A DNA stretch of 64,000 nt from JAISFI01 sp031553775 (GCA_031553775.1 JAVBLA010000001.1:1-64000); one strand, 5' to 3'; shown: positions 47,582 through 57,733, numbered from the stretch's first letter. Notes: generated by a model from the sequence alone, not told the origin. Numbers and translations are program-made.

Positions 47582-48898
47582 TCAAAGATAAGCTTTTTCC
47601 AGTGAAATGCCATATAAAAAGCATTCAATAAATATTTTGTACCAGGGATTTTGCTCCGGATCTGCCAGGGTAGAATTGTGCCAGAGCATGGTGAAATCTC
47701 CCCCCGAAAGATGGCATTCTTTCATTAGTTCTTTTATTTGTAAAAGACTTTCTTCGGGAGATAAACGGAGATATGCAAAGAACGTGGTATCCATTATAAC
47801 AGTAGGACGAATCAGGAGCTCTGTATGTTCGTCGGATTGTAAATTGAAGAAATGGAAAGGGATAGCAGTACTTGCCCTGAATCCGGGTTGAGATGGATAG
47901 ATAAGTGTAAAATCTTCGGTGAAATCGAGTTTATTTAAAGTATCATAAGTCTCCGGAAAACGCATGCGCAAATAATGCTGCCGGTTTCTCTTAACTGCCG
48001 ATTCCAGCTTTTTTTCAAGATTTTCTTTTTCTTTTCGAATCCGTTCCAGATCGAAAGAAGCCCGGTAAGAAGGGTGTAATCCGAAACGGACATCGTAGAG
48101 CGACCGGAGGTACCGGTAATATTTTCGCAGGGGATAAATTGTTCTGCGATCGTATTTTCCGTATTTTCCGGTAAGTATGAATAAAAAATAATCTTTGTTA
48201 TGCTCGTGGTGCAACCGGTCGATTCTCGTTATAATTTCCTGATATGGGTCCGGTTGCAGGTGTAGTTGGGTCAGCAAGCGTTTTTTGACCAGATCATATC
48301 TGCCACGCAACAGGTCGCCCACTCCGCCTGCAAAATTTTTGATGCAACCTTTATTCCTGTAAAGGAAAGGGTGGTCGATATCGAAAGTGGAGATCAGACG
48401 GAAATTCCTGGGAGTGGACTCTGTATCTTCTTCCCGGTTGGAAATCATTTTTTTCAGGATCTGGCTCCACCGGTCTACCAGAGGAATTTGCAGGAATTTT
48501 TCCCGGTATGCCAGGCTGTTTTCTGCTATGAAACGGCCATGAGCATCTGTTTCGGAATCCGTATACTCTTCATATCTTGTGATTAAATAAAAAGAAGCGG
48601 CAAAAATATCAAATGGAATATCTCCTTCTTTTTGCAGGAAAAAGCAAGGAAGATCTTCCCAGTTTCCTCTTACGATAATTTGCCGGCTGATGCCGGTTTC
48701 CAATAATAAAGGATCCGGATAAACCCATAATCCTTTGCCTGTTTTTTCTGTGGAATAGTTTATACAGGCCCCTTTTGTTTTTAAAAATACATCCTTTTCA
48801 TCGGATATAATGCAATCCATACCCAATATATTCTGGAAAATATGTTGGATAATGTATGTTATCCTGGGTGTAATATGGGGGGTATAAACCGTAAGCAC
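47582..48898 (-). CDS. Polysaccharide deacetylase family protein (DUF7033-type N-terminus)
   Basis: A 438-residue protein beginning at GTG (48898), whose G is the last base of the C10 peptidase TAG, so the two are coupled. The N-terminal ~130 residues match a region often seen before NodB-like domains in Bacteroidetes (F-D-I-F-A-A-S-F-Y-L-I-T-R-Y-E-E-Y, D-x-H-G-R-F). The C-terminal domain has S-T-F-D-I-D-H-P (NodB motif 1, T-F-D-x-D), F-G-L-H-P-S-Y-R (motif with His), and L-W-H-N near the end. No signal peptide is seen. Expected activity is removal of N- or O-acetyl groups from glycans; target unknown. Confidence 0.85.
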   Translation of the reverse strand: MLTVYTPHITPRITYIIQHIFQNILGMDCIISDEKDVFLKTKGACINYSTEKTGKGLWVYPDPLLLETGISRQIIVRGNWEDLPCFFLQKEGDIPFDIFAASFYLITRYEEYTDSETDAHGRFIAENSLAYREKFLQIPLVDRWSQILKKMISNREEDTESTPRNFRLISTFDIDHPFLYRNKGCIKNFAGGVGDLLRGRYDLVKKRLLTQLHLQPDPYQEIITRIDRLHHEHNKDYFLFILTGKYGKYDRRTIYPLRKYYRYLRSLYDVRFGLHPSYRASFDLERIRKEKENLEKKLESAVKRNRQHYLRMRFPETYDTLNKLDFTEDFTLIYPSQPGFRASTAIPFHFFNLQSDEHTELLIRPTVIMDTTFFAYLRLSPEESLLQIKELMKECHLSGGDFTMLWHNSTLADPEQNPWYKIFIECFLYGISLEKAYL

Positions 48899-50805
48899 TA
48901 TTTTTTGATAAACTTGATGCTTTCAGATCCTTTTTTCAGGAAATAAACACCTGCCGGAAGACGGCTGATATTGTACGTCTGCTCTGGTGTTTCAGACAGT
49001 ACATACACAAGGCTTCCGGTGATAGTATATATTTTCAAGCCTTGTTCATCCGGAAGGAGTCCCTCTACTTTAATAAATTCTCTGGCTGGATTCGGATAGA
49101 CTGTTATTCCTCCGGAAGCGATTTGGCTGTCTATGCCGGAGTCTTCACAAAGAGGATTTTCGGTATATTCTATCAGCCTTTCGTTGCGGGCGATGTTGAA
49201 ACGGAAGTTATTATTTTGTCCTTCCAAAGCTATGGAAATGAAAAGATTATTACTGATTGCCGCCAAATCGGATGTTCCCTTGAATCCACTGGACCCGGTT
49301 ATCGGGCAGATTACTTCATATTCTTTATCTGCATTTGCGGGAATATATACGGTTTCAAGGAATTTGTATCCGATGGTATTTTGCCCTATAGCTGTTTCAG
49401 TGACATAAGGTACATTTACAAAAAATATGATCTGGTTTACCTGTCCGTTTTTATAAAAACCCTCAATATTATTGGATGTATGGTTTTTAACCCTGAATTT
49501 AACTTTCAGAGTTTTGGATTTAGAGAATTTATTAATCACCTCACATCCGGTTACATCGTTTGCCTCTACAGACACTTTCACGTCTGTCACTTCAAAATCG
49601 GGTGTTTCTCCCTGAGCATACGGTTCTATGCCAAAAGTTGCATCCTGGGATTGTGAAAATTGGAGATTGTAAGGTTGAGTGGGAGTAGAACCATCTAAAG
49701 TAAGAACATACCAACCATCATATTGGCCTCCCCATCCCCAATTAAAGTGAAATGTTGCATCAGAAGATCTGTATCCGTCGATGATAAAAGAATGCCCTCC
49801 TCCGGAACTTACTCCTCCATACACTATAGGCCGTCTGTTTTGTATTTCATCTTTTACTTTATTCGCCCAGATTTCGGAAGTTATGCCTGTGTCGCTTCTC
49901 TTCAGGTAGATTGCTTTTTTAAATCTGAAATGATTGTATAAACCGGATGCTATATACGAATTGACAGTGCCACTACCTCCATTGGCGCTTACATCATAGT
50001 TCATATTGACGGCTATTCCACAGTCTGCCATTAGTTGTGCAACGGCATCATTATTTGCAGTAAGTTTGTCAGGCATATCCCGAAGATTGTATACCCGGGA
50101 TGAAAAATCGCAACCTCTTGCAGGATATTTTGTCGGTTTGTATTCATAATATCCTTTTCCTTCGAGGGTAGTTATATTATTTTCCTTTCCCCAGTATTTT
50201 AATATTTGTCCCATAGCTGTGGCTACACAACCTGTAGGGGTAGCATTTGCTGCTGATCCGGGGACCGGTGTATGTGCATTATAATATGTGCCTTGTGACC
50301 AGGTAGAGCTCATTAAAGGTGTACCATCAGTATACCCATCTTCGGAAGCAGACTTCAACGATGGTCTTTGAACCGGTTCGGACAGTAAAGTAGTCCAGGA
50401 TTGCCGGACTGAATAAACCGGATTCTCTAAAAGCTTATCCATATCCAGCGACATTCCCTGCATCCACCATTCGAAAGCAGGATTGGAGCCTTCAACAAAT
50501 GTTCCTTTATCAGAATACCCTATCACCGGAGAGATCCTGTCATCACCCGAAAGAATTATCCAACCTTCTCCGGTTTGGTTGGTAATAATATAATAGTTGG
50601 GATTCCCTGTCCGGGAAGATATTTCCATCCGTACAATTTTTGCTTCGGGGTTAGTGGAAGATCTTAAACCAGGTTGCCCTGCAAAAAAGTTCCTGGCAGC
50701 CTGTACTGCTTTTACTGAATCTACGGGAACTGCCCACCCGTTCATGCTGCTTATGCAAAAGAGTAAAATAAGAAAGCATGCATTGATTGAAATTTTTCTC
50801 ATCAT
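48898..50805 (-). CDS. Secreted C10 (streptopain-type) cysteine peptidase with T9SS sorting domain
   Basis: The open frame begins at 50934, but Met-Met at 50805/50802 gives the signal peptide (R-K-I-S-I-N-A-C-F-L-I-L-L-F-C-I-S-S-M-N-G-W-A). About 635 residues follow: a Spi-type propeptide (about 25-130; A-R-N-F-F, G-W-I-I-L-S-G-D-D-R), then the C10 domain with nucleophile Cys near 192 in P-T-G-C-V-A-T-A-M-G-Q and His near 337 in G-G-G-H-S-F-I-I-D-G-Y, and N-W-G-W-G-G. The last ~70 residues are a type IX sorting domain (V-Y-P-N-P-A ... L-P-A-G-V-Y-F-L). Propeptide inhibition followed by surface release is expected, as in Porphyromonas proteases. Confidence 0.93.
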   Translation of the reverse strand: MMRKISINACFLILLFCISSMNGWAVPVDSVKAVQAARNFFAGQPGLRSSTNPEAKIVRMEISSRTGNPNYYIITNQTGEGWIILSGDDRISPVIGYSDKGTFVEGSNPAFEWWMQGMSLDMDKLLENPVYSVRQSWTTLLSEPVQRPSLKSASEDGYTDGTPLMSSTWSQGTYYNAHTPVPGSAANATPTGCVATAMGQILKYWGKENNITTLEGKGYYEYKPTKYPARGCDFSSRVYNLRDMPDKLTANNDAVAQLMADCGIAVNMNYDVSANGGSGTVNSYIASGLYNHFRFKKAIYLKRSDTGITSEIWANKVKDEIQNRRPIVYGGVSSGGGHSFIIDGYRSSDATFHFNWGWGGQYDGWYVLTLDGSTPTQPYNLQFSQSQDATFGIEPYAQGETPDFEVTDVKVSVEANDVTGCEVINKFSKSKTLKVKFRVKNHTSNNIEGFYKNGQVNQIIFFVNVPYVTETAIGQNTIGYKFLETVYIPANADKEYEVICPITGSSGFKGTSDLAAISNNLFISIALEGQNNNFRFNIARNERLIEYTENPLCEDSGIDSQIASGGITVYPNPAREFIKVEGLLPDEQGLKIYTITGSLVYVLSETPEQTYNISRLPAGVYFLKKGSESIKFIKK

Positions 50806-51129
50806 TATTAACGTATAATTAACGGTACAAAAATATAAAATATGATTTAGAATCTTTGTCATTAGCAAACAAATTTCACTCTTATCCAAACAATTATCGT
50901 GCCGAAACAGTTTAATTAAGAGATGCTTTAACAATTGATCACGTTATTTATCCCCTGATAAAAAATATTTTGTCAAGCAATATGGATACTTATGATATTA
51001 TTTTGTATTTAATTAAAGAAATTTTTCTCTAATTGAATTTATTATTCCGGAATAATATTGTAATTTTGTCACCTGAAATTTTGAGAGAGTGTAATAATCA
51101 ATATAAAACTATTCAAATTAAATTCGAAA
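50806..51129 (+). promoter_or_regulatory. Divergent region between the C10 peptidase and pckA
   Basis: On the plus strand TAATTTTG (51061-51068) is a clear -7 box for pckA, with a leader of about 55 bases; the -33 box is weak. On the minus strand TATTTTTG (50835-50828) suits the peptidase gene, with about 16 bases to its start. The rest is very AT-rich. I see no RNA gene or repeat. Confidence 0.5.
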
Positions 51130-52719
51130 ATGACAAAATTAAATTTGAGCAAGTATGGGATTAACAGCAATATAGAAGTTGTTCACAATCCTACTTATGA
51201 GCAGCTTTACCAGGCTGAAGTTTGTTCATGCAACGAAGGTTTTGAAGTTGGAACCCTGACTAAAACAGGAGCCGTATCTGTTAAAACCGGTGTTTTTACA
51301 GGTCGTTCGCCTAAAGACCGTTACATTGTAAAAGATGCTACTTCTGAAGATACAATCTGGTGGGATGGAACCATCAACAAACCGGTTAACACTGATGTTT
51401 GGAATCATTGCAAAGCTTTGTCTCTGAAACAATTGAATACTGCTGAAAAATTATATGTAGTTGATACATATTGTGGAACCAACGCTGATACCCGCATGAA
51501 AGTGCGTTTCATCGTAGAAGTTGCATGGCAGGCTCATTTCGTGACCAACATGTTCATCCGTCCTTCTTTATATGAACTGGAAAATTACGGTGAACCAGAT
51601 TTCGTAGTATTCAATTCATCCAAAACTACCAATCCTCAGTGGAAAGAACAAAACCTGAACTCAGAAGTTTATGTTATGTTCAATCTGACAACTAAAGAAC
51701 AAATCATCGGTGGTACCTGGTATGGCGGTGAAATGAAAAAAGGTATGTTCGCTATGATGAACTATTACCTGCCGTTGAAAGGTATGGCTTCCATGCACTG
51801 CTCCGCCAATGTGGGTGAAAAAGGTGATGTGGCTATTTTCTTCGGTCTTTCCGGAACAGGAAAAACTACTTTGTCGGCCGACCCGAAACGTTACCTGATC
51901 GGTGACGACGAACACGGATGGGACAACAATGGTGTATTCAACTACGAAGGTGGCTGTTATGCTAAAGTTATCGATCTGAGCGAAGAAAAAGAACCGGATA
52001 TCTGGCGTGCTATCAAACGGGATGCATTGTTGGAAAATGTGGTGATCAAAGAAGACGGAACTCCTGATTATACAGACGGTTCTATTACTGAAAACACCCG
52101 TGTTTCTTATCCGATCTATCATATCAACAAAATCGTTCTTCCTTCCAAAGCAGGTCATGCCAGCAAAATCGTTTATCTTTCTGCTGATGCTTTCGGAGTG
52201 TTGCCTCCTGTTTCTATCCTGAATGAAGATCAGGCTCAATATCACTTCCTTTGCGGTTATACTTCCAAATTAGCCGGAACAGAACGTGGAATCACAGAGC
52301 CGCTTCCTTCTTTCTCTCCCGCTTTCGGTGAGGCTTTCCTGACATTGCATCCTACAATGTATGCCAAAACACTGGTTGGTAAGATGAAAGAACACGGAGC
52401 AAAAGCTTATCTGGTGAATACAGGATGGAATGGAACCGGAAAACGCATTTCGTTGAAAGATACGCGTGCGATTATCGATGCTATTATCGACGGTTCTATC
52501 GAAAAAGCGGAAAGAGTGAATATTCCGGTATTGAACCTGACTGTTCCCAAATCATTATCCAATGTTTCCGATATTTTGGATCCGCGTACAACTTATATCA
52601 ATGTAAGTGATTGGGAAACTAAAGCTAAATCTTTGGCTGCCAAGTATATAAAGAACTTTGAACAATATTGCGATAATGACGCCGCGAAAGCTTTGATCGC
52701 TGCCGGTCCGCAATTGTAA
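51130..52719 (+). CDS. pckA: ATP-dependent phosphoenolpyruvate carboxykinase
   Basis: A 529-residue PEPCK interconverting oxaloacetate + ATP and PEP + CO2 + ADP. In fermentative Bacteroidales it often runs towards oxaloacetate on the way to succinate. Motifs: G-R-S-P-K-D-R-Y-I, the kinase-1a loop G-L-S-G-T-G-K-T-T-L-S-A, kinase-2 L-I-G-D-D-E-H-G-W, and Y-E-G-G-C-Y-A-K. The metal site His in M-H-C-S-A-N and the Lys of the substrate site are present. Codon choice is unusually uniform, consistent with high expression. Strong promoter box upstream and terminator downstream show a single-gene unit. Confidence 0.97.
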   Translation: MTKLNLSKYGINSNIEVVHNPTYEQLYQAEVCSCNEGFEVGTLTKTGAVSVKTGVFTGRSPKDRYIVKDATSEDTIWWDGTINKPVNTDVWNHCKALSLKQLNTAEKLYVVDTYCGTNADTRMKVRFIVEVAWQAHFVTNMFIRPSLYELENYGEPDFVVFNSSKTTNPQWKEQNLNSEVYVMFNLTTKEQIIGGTWYGGEMKKGMFAMMNYYLPLKGMASMHCSANVGEKGDVAIFFGLSGTGKTTLSADPKRYLIGDDEHGWDNNGVFNYEGGCYAKVIDLSEEKEPDIWRAIKRDALLENVVIKEDGTPDYTDGSITENTRVSYPIYHINKIVLPSKAGHASKIVYLSADAFGVLPPVSILNEDQAQYHFLCGYTSKLAGTERGITEPLPSFSPAFGEAFLTLHPTMYAKTLVGKMKEHGAKAYLVNTGWNGTGKRISLKDTRAIIDAIIDGSIEKAERVNIPVLNLTVPKSLSNVSDILDPRTTYINVSDWETKAKSLAAKYIKNFEQYCDNDAAKALIAAGPQL

Positions 52720-52753
52720 TTCTTCAGTATAGAACACGAAAGTGTTAAAAATG

Positions 52754-52784
52754 AAAAGGGTGAAAAATATTTCACCCTTTTTTT
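52754..52784 (+). terminator. Intrinsic terminator after pckA
   Basis: AAAAGGGTGAAA (52754-52765) pairs perfectly with TTTCACCCTTTT (52770-52781) across a 4-base loop, and the T-run continues to 52784. It lies 35 bases after the pckA stop. Confidence 0.9.
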
Positions 52785-52832
52785 ATGATTATCACAAAAA
52801 TTCACATACCTTTGTGGTTCGAATATCTCTCT

Positions 52833-53930
52833 ATGCAAAAATGTCTCTTTATATGGTCCTTGTTTTTTGTTTTGTTTTTTTCCTGTAAGGAGAAAAACGA
52901 ATATGTTATTATTAGCAAATTACAGAATTTTTCGGATTCTATTGTTTTTGTTACGCAAGATGGAAGTAAAGAAATTGATACGATTTTCTGTAAAAAAGGA
53001 CAATTTGAAATCAAAGGGGTTTCCGACAGTCTGATTTATTTATCGGTCTATCTTCCGGGGACTGCTATTTGGGTGGATGTCTGGGTGGAAGGGAAGGACC
53101 ATCTATCTGTAACAGGAGATACGAAATATCCCGATTTGATCGAAGTTCGTGGTAATCCGGCCGTTGATAAGTTATCCGGGTTTAAAACGGCTAACCGTTC
53201 CTTATTAAAAGAAAAAACCGATTTATACTACCAACAAATCAATTCGGCAGCCGATAGTTTGGAAGGCAATTCAAACGAAGTGAGTTATTCTGCCAGAATC
53301 TCGAATGTAGAGCACCAACTGAAAGAAAAAGCGGAAGAATTTGTGAAAGAAAACCCCAATCAACCGGCTAGTCTTATTTTACTCAGGGATTATTTGATAG
53401 ATCATGATAACATAGCGAAAATGGATTCCTATTTATCTTCTATTCGTCTTCCGGCCTCGGGAACATCTGTTTATAAACAGCTGGAAGGCTTATATCAAAA
53501 AATAAAACAAACTTCCATTGGAGCAAAGGCTCCTGATTTCAATATTGTGGATGTAGAGAACGATACTGTTCTTTTGTCCGATTTCAACGGAGAATATTTG
53601 TTATTAACATTTGCCGCTTCATGGTGTGATGTTTGCAGAAAAGACAATAAGGAATTGGTTGAAGCTTATCATAAGTATCATCCAAAAGGACTTGAAATGT
53701 TTACTGTTTCTTTTGATGAGAAAAAGATGGATTGGCAAAAAGCGGCTAAAGAAGATAAAATAACCTGGCGTCAGGCAATAGATACGCATGGTTGGGGTGC
53801 GGAAATGTTGGATCTTTATAATATTACCTCTATTCCTTCCAACCTTTTGATTGACAAAGATGGCGTGATTATTGCCAAAAACTTGTTCGGGGAAGAGTTG
53901 ATGCATAAATTGAGTGAAATATATCAATAA
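52833..53930 (+). CDS. TlpA-family thioredoxin lipoprotein with DUF4369 N-terminus
   Basis: A 365-residue protein. The frame is open to 52785, but TACCTTTG at 52807-52814 sets transcription downstream of that, and the Met at 52833 gives the lipoprotein signal M-Q-K-C-L-F-I-W-S-L-F-F-V-L-F-F-S-C. Residues 20-110 resemble DUF4369, a middle helical region follows, and residues about 235-365 are a thioredoxin-like domain with W-C-D-V-C-R-K (C-x-x-C) and S-I-P-S-N-L-L-I-D, the cis-Pro loop. It should act in the periplasm as a thiol-disulfide reductase. Bacteroidales hold many such paralogues; the partner is unknown. Confidence 0.9.
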   Translation: MQKCLFIWSLFFVLFFSCKEKNEYVIISKLQNFSDSIVFVTQDGSKEIDTIFCKKGQFEIKGVSDSLIYLSVYLPGTAIWVDVWVEGKDHLSVTGDTKYPDLIEVRGNPAVDKLSGFKTANRSLLKEKTDLYYQQINSAADSLEGNSNEVSYSARISNVEHQLKEKAEEFVKENPNQPASLILLRDYLIDHDNIAKMDSYLSSIRLPASGTSVYKQLEGLYQKIKQTSIGAKAPDFNIVDVENDTVLLSDFNGEYLLLTFAASWCDVCRKDNKELVEAYHKYHPKGLEMFTVSFDEKKMDWQKAAKEDKITWRQAIDTHGWGAEMLDLYNITSIPSNLLIDKDGVIIAKNLFGEELMHKLSEIYQ

Positions 53931-54049
53931 TATATCCGGGTTCTCCGGATAAATAGGATGTATATTTTATTTATTTGCCTGATTTGCATTTAGTTCCCAA
54001 AAAAATTCAAATTAACTCAGTATTACCCACATAACTATGTTAAAGTATT

Positions 54050-55588
54050 ATGTTACAAAAAACTTATGCTGCAGCTCTGCAGGGTATTCATGCAACCATT
54101 ATTACTATTGAGGTAAATTGCTCCAAAGGAGTAGGCTTTTATCTGGTTGGTTTACCGGATGGATGTGTTCGTGAAGCACATGATCGGATCCGGTCGGCTT
54201 TGAAAGTTCGCAAGTACAAATTTCCCTCCGGCCATATATTAGTCAATATGGCTCCTGCCGATATTAAAAAAGAAGGTTCTGCGTATGATTTACCTTTAGC
54301 TATTGGTATTTTGGGGGCTGCTGAGTTAATTCGTACCGATGAAATCGGACAATATATGCTTATGGGAGAATTATCGCTGGACGGAACCCTGCAGCCTCTC
54401 AGGGGTGTTTTACCCATTGCGGTCAAGGCGAAAGAAGCCGGATTCAAGGGTTTAATAATTCCACAGGCCAATGCACGTGAAGCTGCGGTTGTTGGTGAGT
54501 TGGAAGTATATGGTGTTGAAAATATTGCCGATGTTATTGAATTTTTCAATAGAAACAAGCAACTTACTCCTACTGTTGTAGATACCCGTGACGAGTTTTA
54601 CCGGAATCAGTCGGTTTTTGAGTTTGATTTTGCCGATGTAAAGGGACAGGAAAGTGTAAAACGGGCGATGGAGGTGGCTTGTAGCGGAGGGCATAATCTG
54701 ATCCTGGTCGGACCTCCGGGAGCAGGAAAATCCATGTTAGCCAAACGGATCCCTTCTATTTTACCTCCACTCAGTCTGGACGAGAGTCTGGAAACGACTA
54801 AAATTCATTCGGTAGCCGGGAAGATACTGAACAATACATCGCTGATTGCTGCCCGTCCGTTCAGGAATCCACACCATTCTATCTCTATGGCGGCGATGGT
54901 CGGCGGTGGTTCTTTCCCTCAACCGGGAGAGATTAGCCTGGCTCATAATGGTGTGCTTTTTCTCGATGAAATCGCAGAGTTTTCTCGTGCTGTATTGGAA
55001 GTCATGCGGCAACCCATAGAAGACCGGAATATTGTTATTTCACGGGCCAGATTCAGTGTGCAGTACCCGGCCGGTTTTATGCTTGTAGCATCGATGAATC
55101 CTTGTCCCTGTGGTTTTCATAATCATCCGGAACGGGAATGTTTATGTAGTCCCGGGCAGGTGCAAAAATACCTCAACCGTATTTCCGGACCTTTGCTGGA
55201 TCGGATCGATATACAAATCGAGATAGTGCCGGTCCCTTTTGAAAAAATTTCTGATGTCAGGCCGGCCGAATCCAGCCAAGTGATCCGGGAACGGGTAATG
55301 TCTGCCCGCCAGATCCAGGAACAAAGATTTTCCGGTGAAAACGGAATATATTGCAATGCACAGATGTACACCCGCTTACTCCATAAATATGCCCAACCGG
55401 ATGCGGCCGGGCTTTCCTTATTGAAAAATGCGATGAACAGATTACATCTTTCCGCCCGGGCATACGATCGGATTTTACGTGTGGCCCGAACCATTGCCGA
55501 TCTGGAAGGCGAGGAAAACATCCTGTCTCATCATCTGGGAGAAGCGATCAGCTACCGGAATCTGGACCGGGAAAATTGGGCCGGTTAA
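54050..55588 (+). CDS. YifB/ComM-family Mg-chelatase-like AAA ATPase
   Basis: A 512-residue protein of the YifB/ComM family, whose best-known member helps integrate DNA during transformation as a branch-migration helicase. N-terminal ChlI-like domain: G-V-G-F-Y-L-V-G-L-P-D, V-N-M-A-P-A-D-I-K-K-E-G-x-x-Y-D-L-P-L-A. AAA core: Walker A G-P-P-G-A-G-K-S, H-H-S-I-S, L-F-L-D-E-I-A-E-F (Walker B), M-N-P-C-P-C-G, and D-R-I-D-I-Q. The C-terminal ending G-E-A-I-S-Y-R-N-L is usual. The tail of the gene abuts the minus-strand acyl-CoA synthetase gene with no spacing. Confidence 0.93.
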   Translation: MLQKTYAAALQGIHATIITIEVNCSKGVGFYLVGLPDGCVREAHDRIRSALKVRKYKFPSGHILVNMAPADIKKEGSAYDLPLAIGILGAAELIRTDEIGQYMLMGELSLDGTLQPLRGVLPIAVKAKEAGFKGLIIPQANAREAAVVGELEVYGVENIADVIEFFNRNKQLTPTVVDTRDEFYRNQSVFEFDFADVKGQESVKRAMEVACSGGHNLILVGPPGAGKSMLAKRIPSILPPLSLDESLETTKIHSVAGKILNNTSLIAARPFRNPHHSISMAAMVGGGSFPQPGEISLAHNGVLFLDEIAEFSRAVLEVMRQPIEDRNIVISRARFSVQYPAGFMLVASMNPCPCGFHNHPERECLCSPGQVQKYLNRISGPLLDRIDIQIEIVPVPFEKISDVRPAESSQVIRERVMSARQIQEQRFSGENGIYCNAQMYTRLLHKYAQPDAAGLSLLKNAMNRLHLSARAYDRILRVARTIADLEGEENILSHHLGEAISYRNLDRENWAG

Positions 55589-57652
55589 TTATTTTTCTAT
55601 CCGGATTCTTGCATCTACTGCTATAATTCCATTTTCGGTAGCTAATAGGGGGTTAATATCCATTTCTTTGATTTCCGGGGCAAATCGTAGTAAAGTGGAT
55701 AATCTTACGATGATATCGGCAAACTTATCTTCGTCCACCCCTTTTTGACCACGTGCTCCCTGAATGATTTTATACCCCCGCAGTGAACGAATCATGGATA
55801 AAGCTTCTACTTTTTCTATGGGAGCCAATCCGGAAGCAACATCCTTCAATACTTCAACAAAAATACCACCTAACCCGCAAAGTACGATATGCCCGAATTT
55901 TTTTTCATATTTGGCTCCGATGAAAAGTTCTTTCCCCTGTAACATGGGTTGTAGCATTACTGCCTGTGAACCTGGGATTTGCATTAGCCGGTCGAATTCG
56001 ATGTGCAGGTGTTTTTCAGAGCGGATGTTCAGGACAACACCTCCTACATCAGATTTATGTACGGGACCTACACATTTGGCTACCAGGGGATATCCATGCT
56101 TAGAAGCGAATCCGGCCATATCTTCCCATTTGTCGGATACAATTTCTTCTGCCAGGGTGATGCCGGCAGCCTGAAGAAGTTCCCGCACCAGTGCAGGAGC
56201 AATATATGCGTTTTCAGTTGTACTTTCTACTATTTTTCTCATTTTCAGTATATCGACTCCCCACAGATCGATGGTATCTCCGGAAGGGAAAGGCGTTTTG
56301 ATGACTTTTGTGAGCGCGTTTGCCAAACCGGCTTCGTCACTGAAGTTGACATGTCCTTTTTTGATGAAGAAATCGGTTTCCTCCACTGCTGTTGTAATAG
56401 AGGGAAGAATGGGAAAAATCGGTTTTTTACAAGTCAGCATCTTCTGATGCAGTACCTCATAAGAATCATATACCCTTGTGAGTCCCGGACTTCCGAAGAT
56501 AACGGCGATTCCATCGATGTTTTGGAACTCGTTTTCGCAATAATCTATGGCTATACTAAGATGCTTGGGCTCTCCTGTGCCAAGAATATCTATCGGGTTG
56601 CTTACAGACGATCCCGGTAGCAATAGTTTTTTCAGGGCTTCGGCTTCCGGAGTCCCTGATAAATTCGGGATATTCAATCTTCCTTTGGAGAGGGCATCTG
56701 TTAAGATAACTGCCGGTCCTCCTGCATGTGTGACTATCGCGATGTTACTCCCTTTTAATTCTTTCAATGTAAATACTGCGGCCACAGTTGCTAATTCTTC
56801 CCGGCTGAAGCAACGTACGATCCCTGCTTTACGGAATAGAGCTTCGACGGCTAAGTCCGGATTGGCCATCGCTCCGGTATGGGAAGAAGTGGCTCGGCTT
56901 CCGGATTCGGAACTTCCGGATTTGACAGCCGCTATTTTGCATCCTTTGCGAATGAGGGATGCCGTATGGTGTAATAATTTATCAGGATCTTTAATATCTT
57001 CGATATACAGCATCTTGATATTACTGTCTGTTACCGGATCGTACTGATTATCCATATATTCCAATACATCTTCCACAGTAATCTGGGCAGCATTCCCGAC
57101 CGACCATACCGAGTTAAATTTCAAGCCCATGCGCATTGCCGATTCGATGATGAAAAGGGCGGTACCTCCGGAACTGGAAATAATGTCTACTCCTTTCGGA
57201 TCGAGCTCGGGGATAGGTAAAGTGAATAAACTGTGGTGATACCTGTTCAGCAAGCCGATGCAATTGGGACCTATCAGGCTCGCTTCTGCTTCATTGATAA
57301 CCGATGTGATCTGTTTTTCGAGTTCCCCGCCTTCTTTGGTTTCTTCTCCGAATCCTGCGGTATACATGATGAATGCCTTTACTTTTTTCTGCTGTGCCAG
57401 GACGGTGACGGCTTCCAGGCAAAGGCTGGCGGGAATAGCAATGATTGCCAGATCTGTCGGCGGGATGTCCCGCACGTCGTGATAACTTTTCAGCCCCTGT
57501 ACTTCATCTTCTTTCGGATTTACAACATACAACTTTCCTTTGAATTTTCCATTGATCAAATTCCTGATGCAATTTCCGCCGGGTTTAAAAGTGTGATTGG
57601 AACCTCCTACTACTACTATGCTCCTAGGCTGAATGAGTTCTTTGTTTATCAT
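55589..57652 (-). CDS. ADP-forming acetate/acyl-CoA synthetase, fused alpha-beta form
   Basis: A 687-residue NDP-forming acyl-CoA synthetase, which couples acyl-CoA cleavage to ATP formation and so can make acetate with energy gain. Order of domains: CoA-binding (S-I-V-V-V-G-G-S-N, G-K-L-Y-V-V-N-P), ligase-like with S-S-S-G-G-T-A-L-F and the phosphohistidine loop S-S-H-T-G-A-M-A, then the ATP-grasp beta part (L-V-A-K-C-V-G-P-V-H-K-S-D-V-G-G-V-V-L-N and D-I-N-P-L-L-A). All parts are intact. The physiological acyl group is not certain. Divergent from metG with 81 bases between. Confidence 0.9.
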   Translation of the reverse strand: MINKELIQPRSIVVVGGSNHTFKPGGNCIRNLINGKFKGKLYVVNPKEDEVQGLKSYHDVRDIPPTDLAIIAIPASLCLEAVTVLAQQKKVKAFIMYTAGFGEETKEGGELEKQITSVINEAEASLIGPNCIGLLNRYHHSLFTLPIPELDPKGVDIISSSGGTALFIIESAMRMGLKFNSVWSVGNAAQITVEDVLEYMDNQYDPVTDSNIKMLYIEDIKDPDKLLHHTASLIRKGCKIAAVKSGSSESGSRATSSHTGAMANPDLAVEALFRKAGIVRCFSREELATVAAVFTLKELKGSNIAIVTHAGGPAVILTDALSKGRLNIPNLSGTPEAEALKKLLLPGSSVSNPIDILGTGEPKHLSIAIDYCENEFQNIDGIAVIFGSPGLTRVYDSYEVLHQKMLTCKKPIFPILPSITTAVEETDFFIKKGHVNFSDEAGLANALTKVIKTPFPSGDTIDLWGVDILKMRKIVESTTENAYIAPALVRELLQAAGITLAEEIVSDKWEDMAGFASKHGYPLVAKCVGPVHKSDVGGVVLNIRSEKHLHIEFDRLMQIPGSQAVMLQPMLQGKELFIGAKYEKKFGHIVLCGLGGIFVEVLKDVASGLAPIEKVEALSMIRSLRGYKIIQGARGQKGVDEDKFADIIVRLSTLLRFAPEIKEMDINPLLATENGIIAVDARIRIEK

Positions 57653-57733
57653 GTTTTTCTGTTTTTAGACGGACAAATATAAAAATAAAAAATGTACCTT
57701 TGCAACCTAAATACAAAAAAGAAATAAGGACTT

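Noticed and set aside
51661..52245. 194-codon open frame antisense to pckA
   Set aside because: Opposite a certain housekeeping gene with strong codon bias; the product is low-complexity (Phe/Ile/Val-rich) and matches nothing, so it is a shadow frame.
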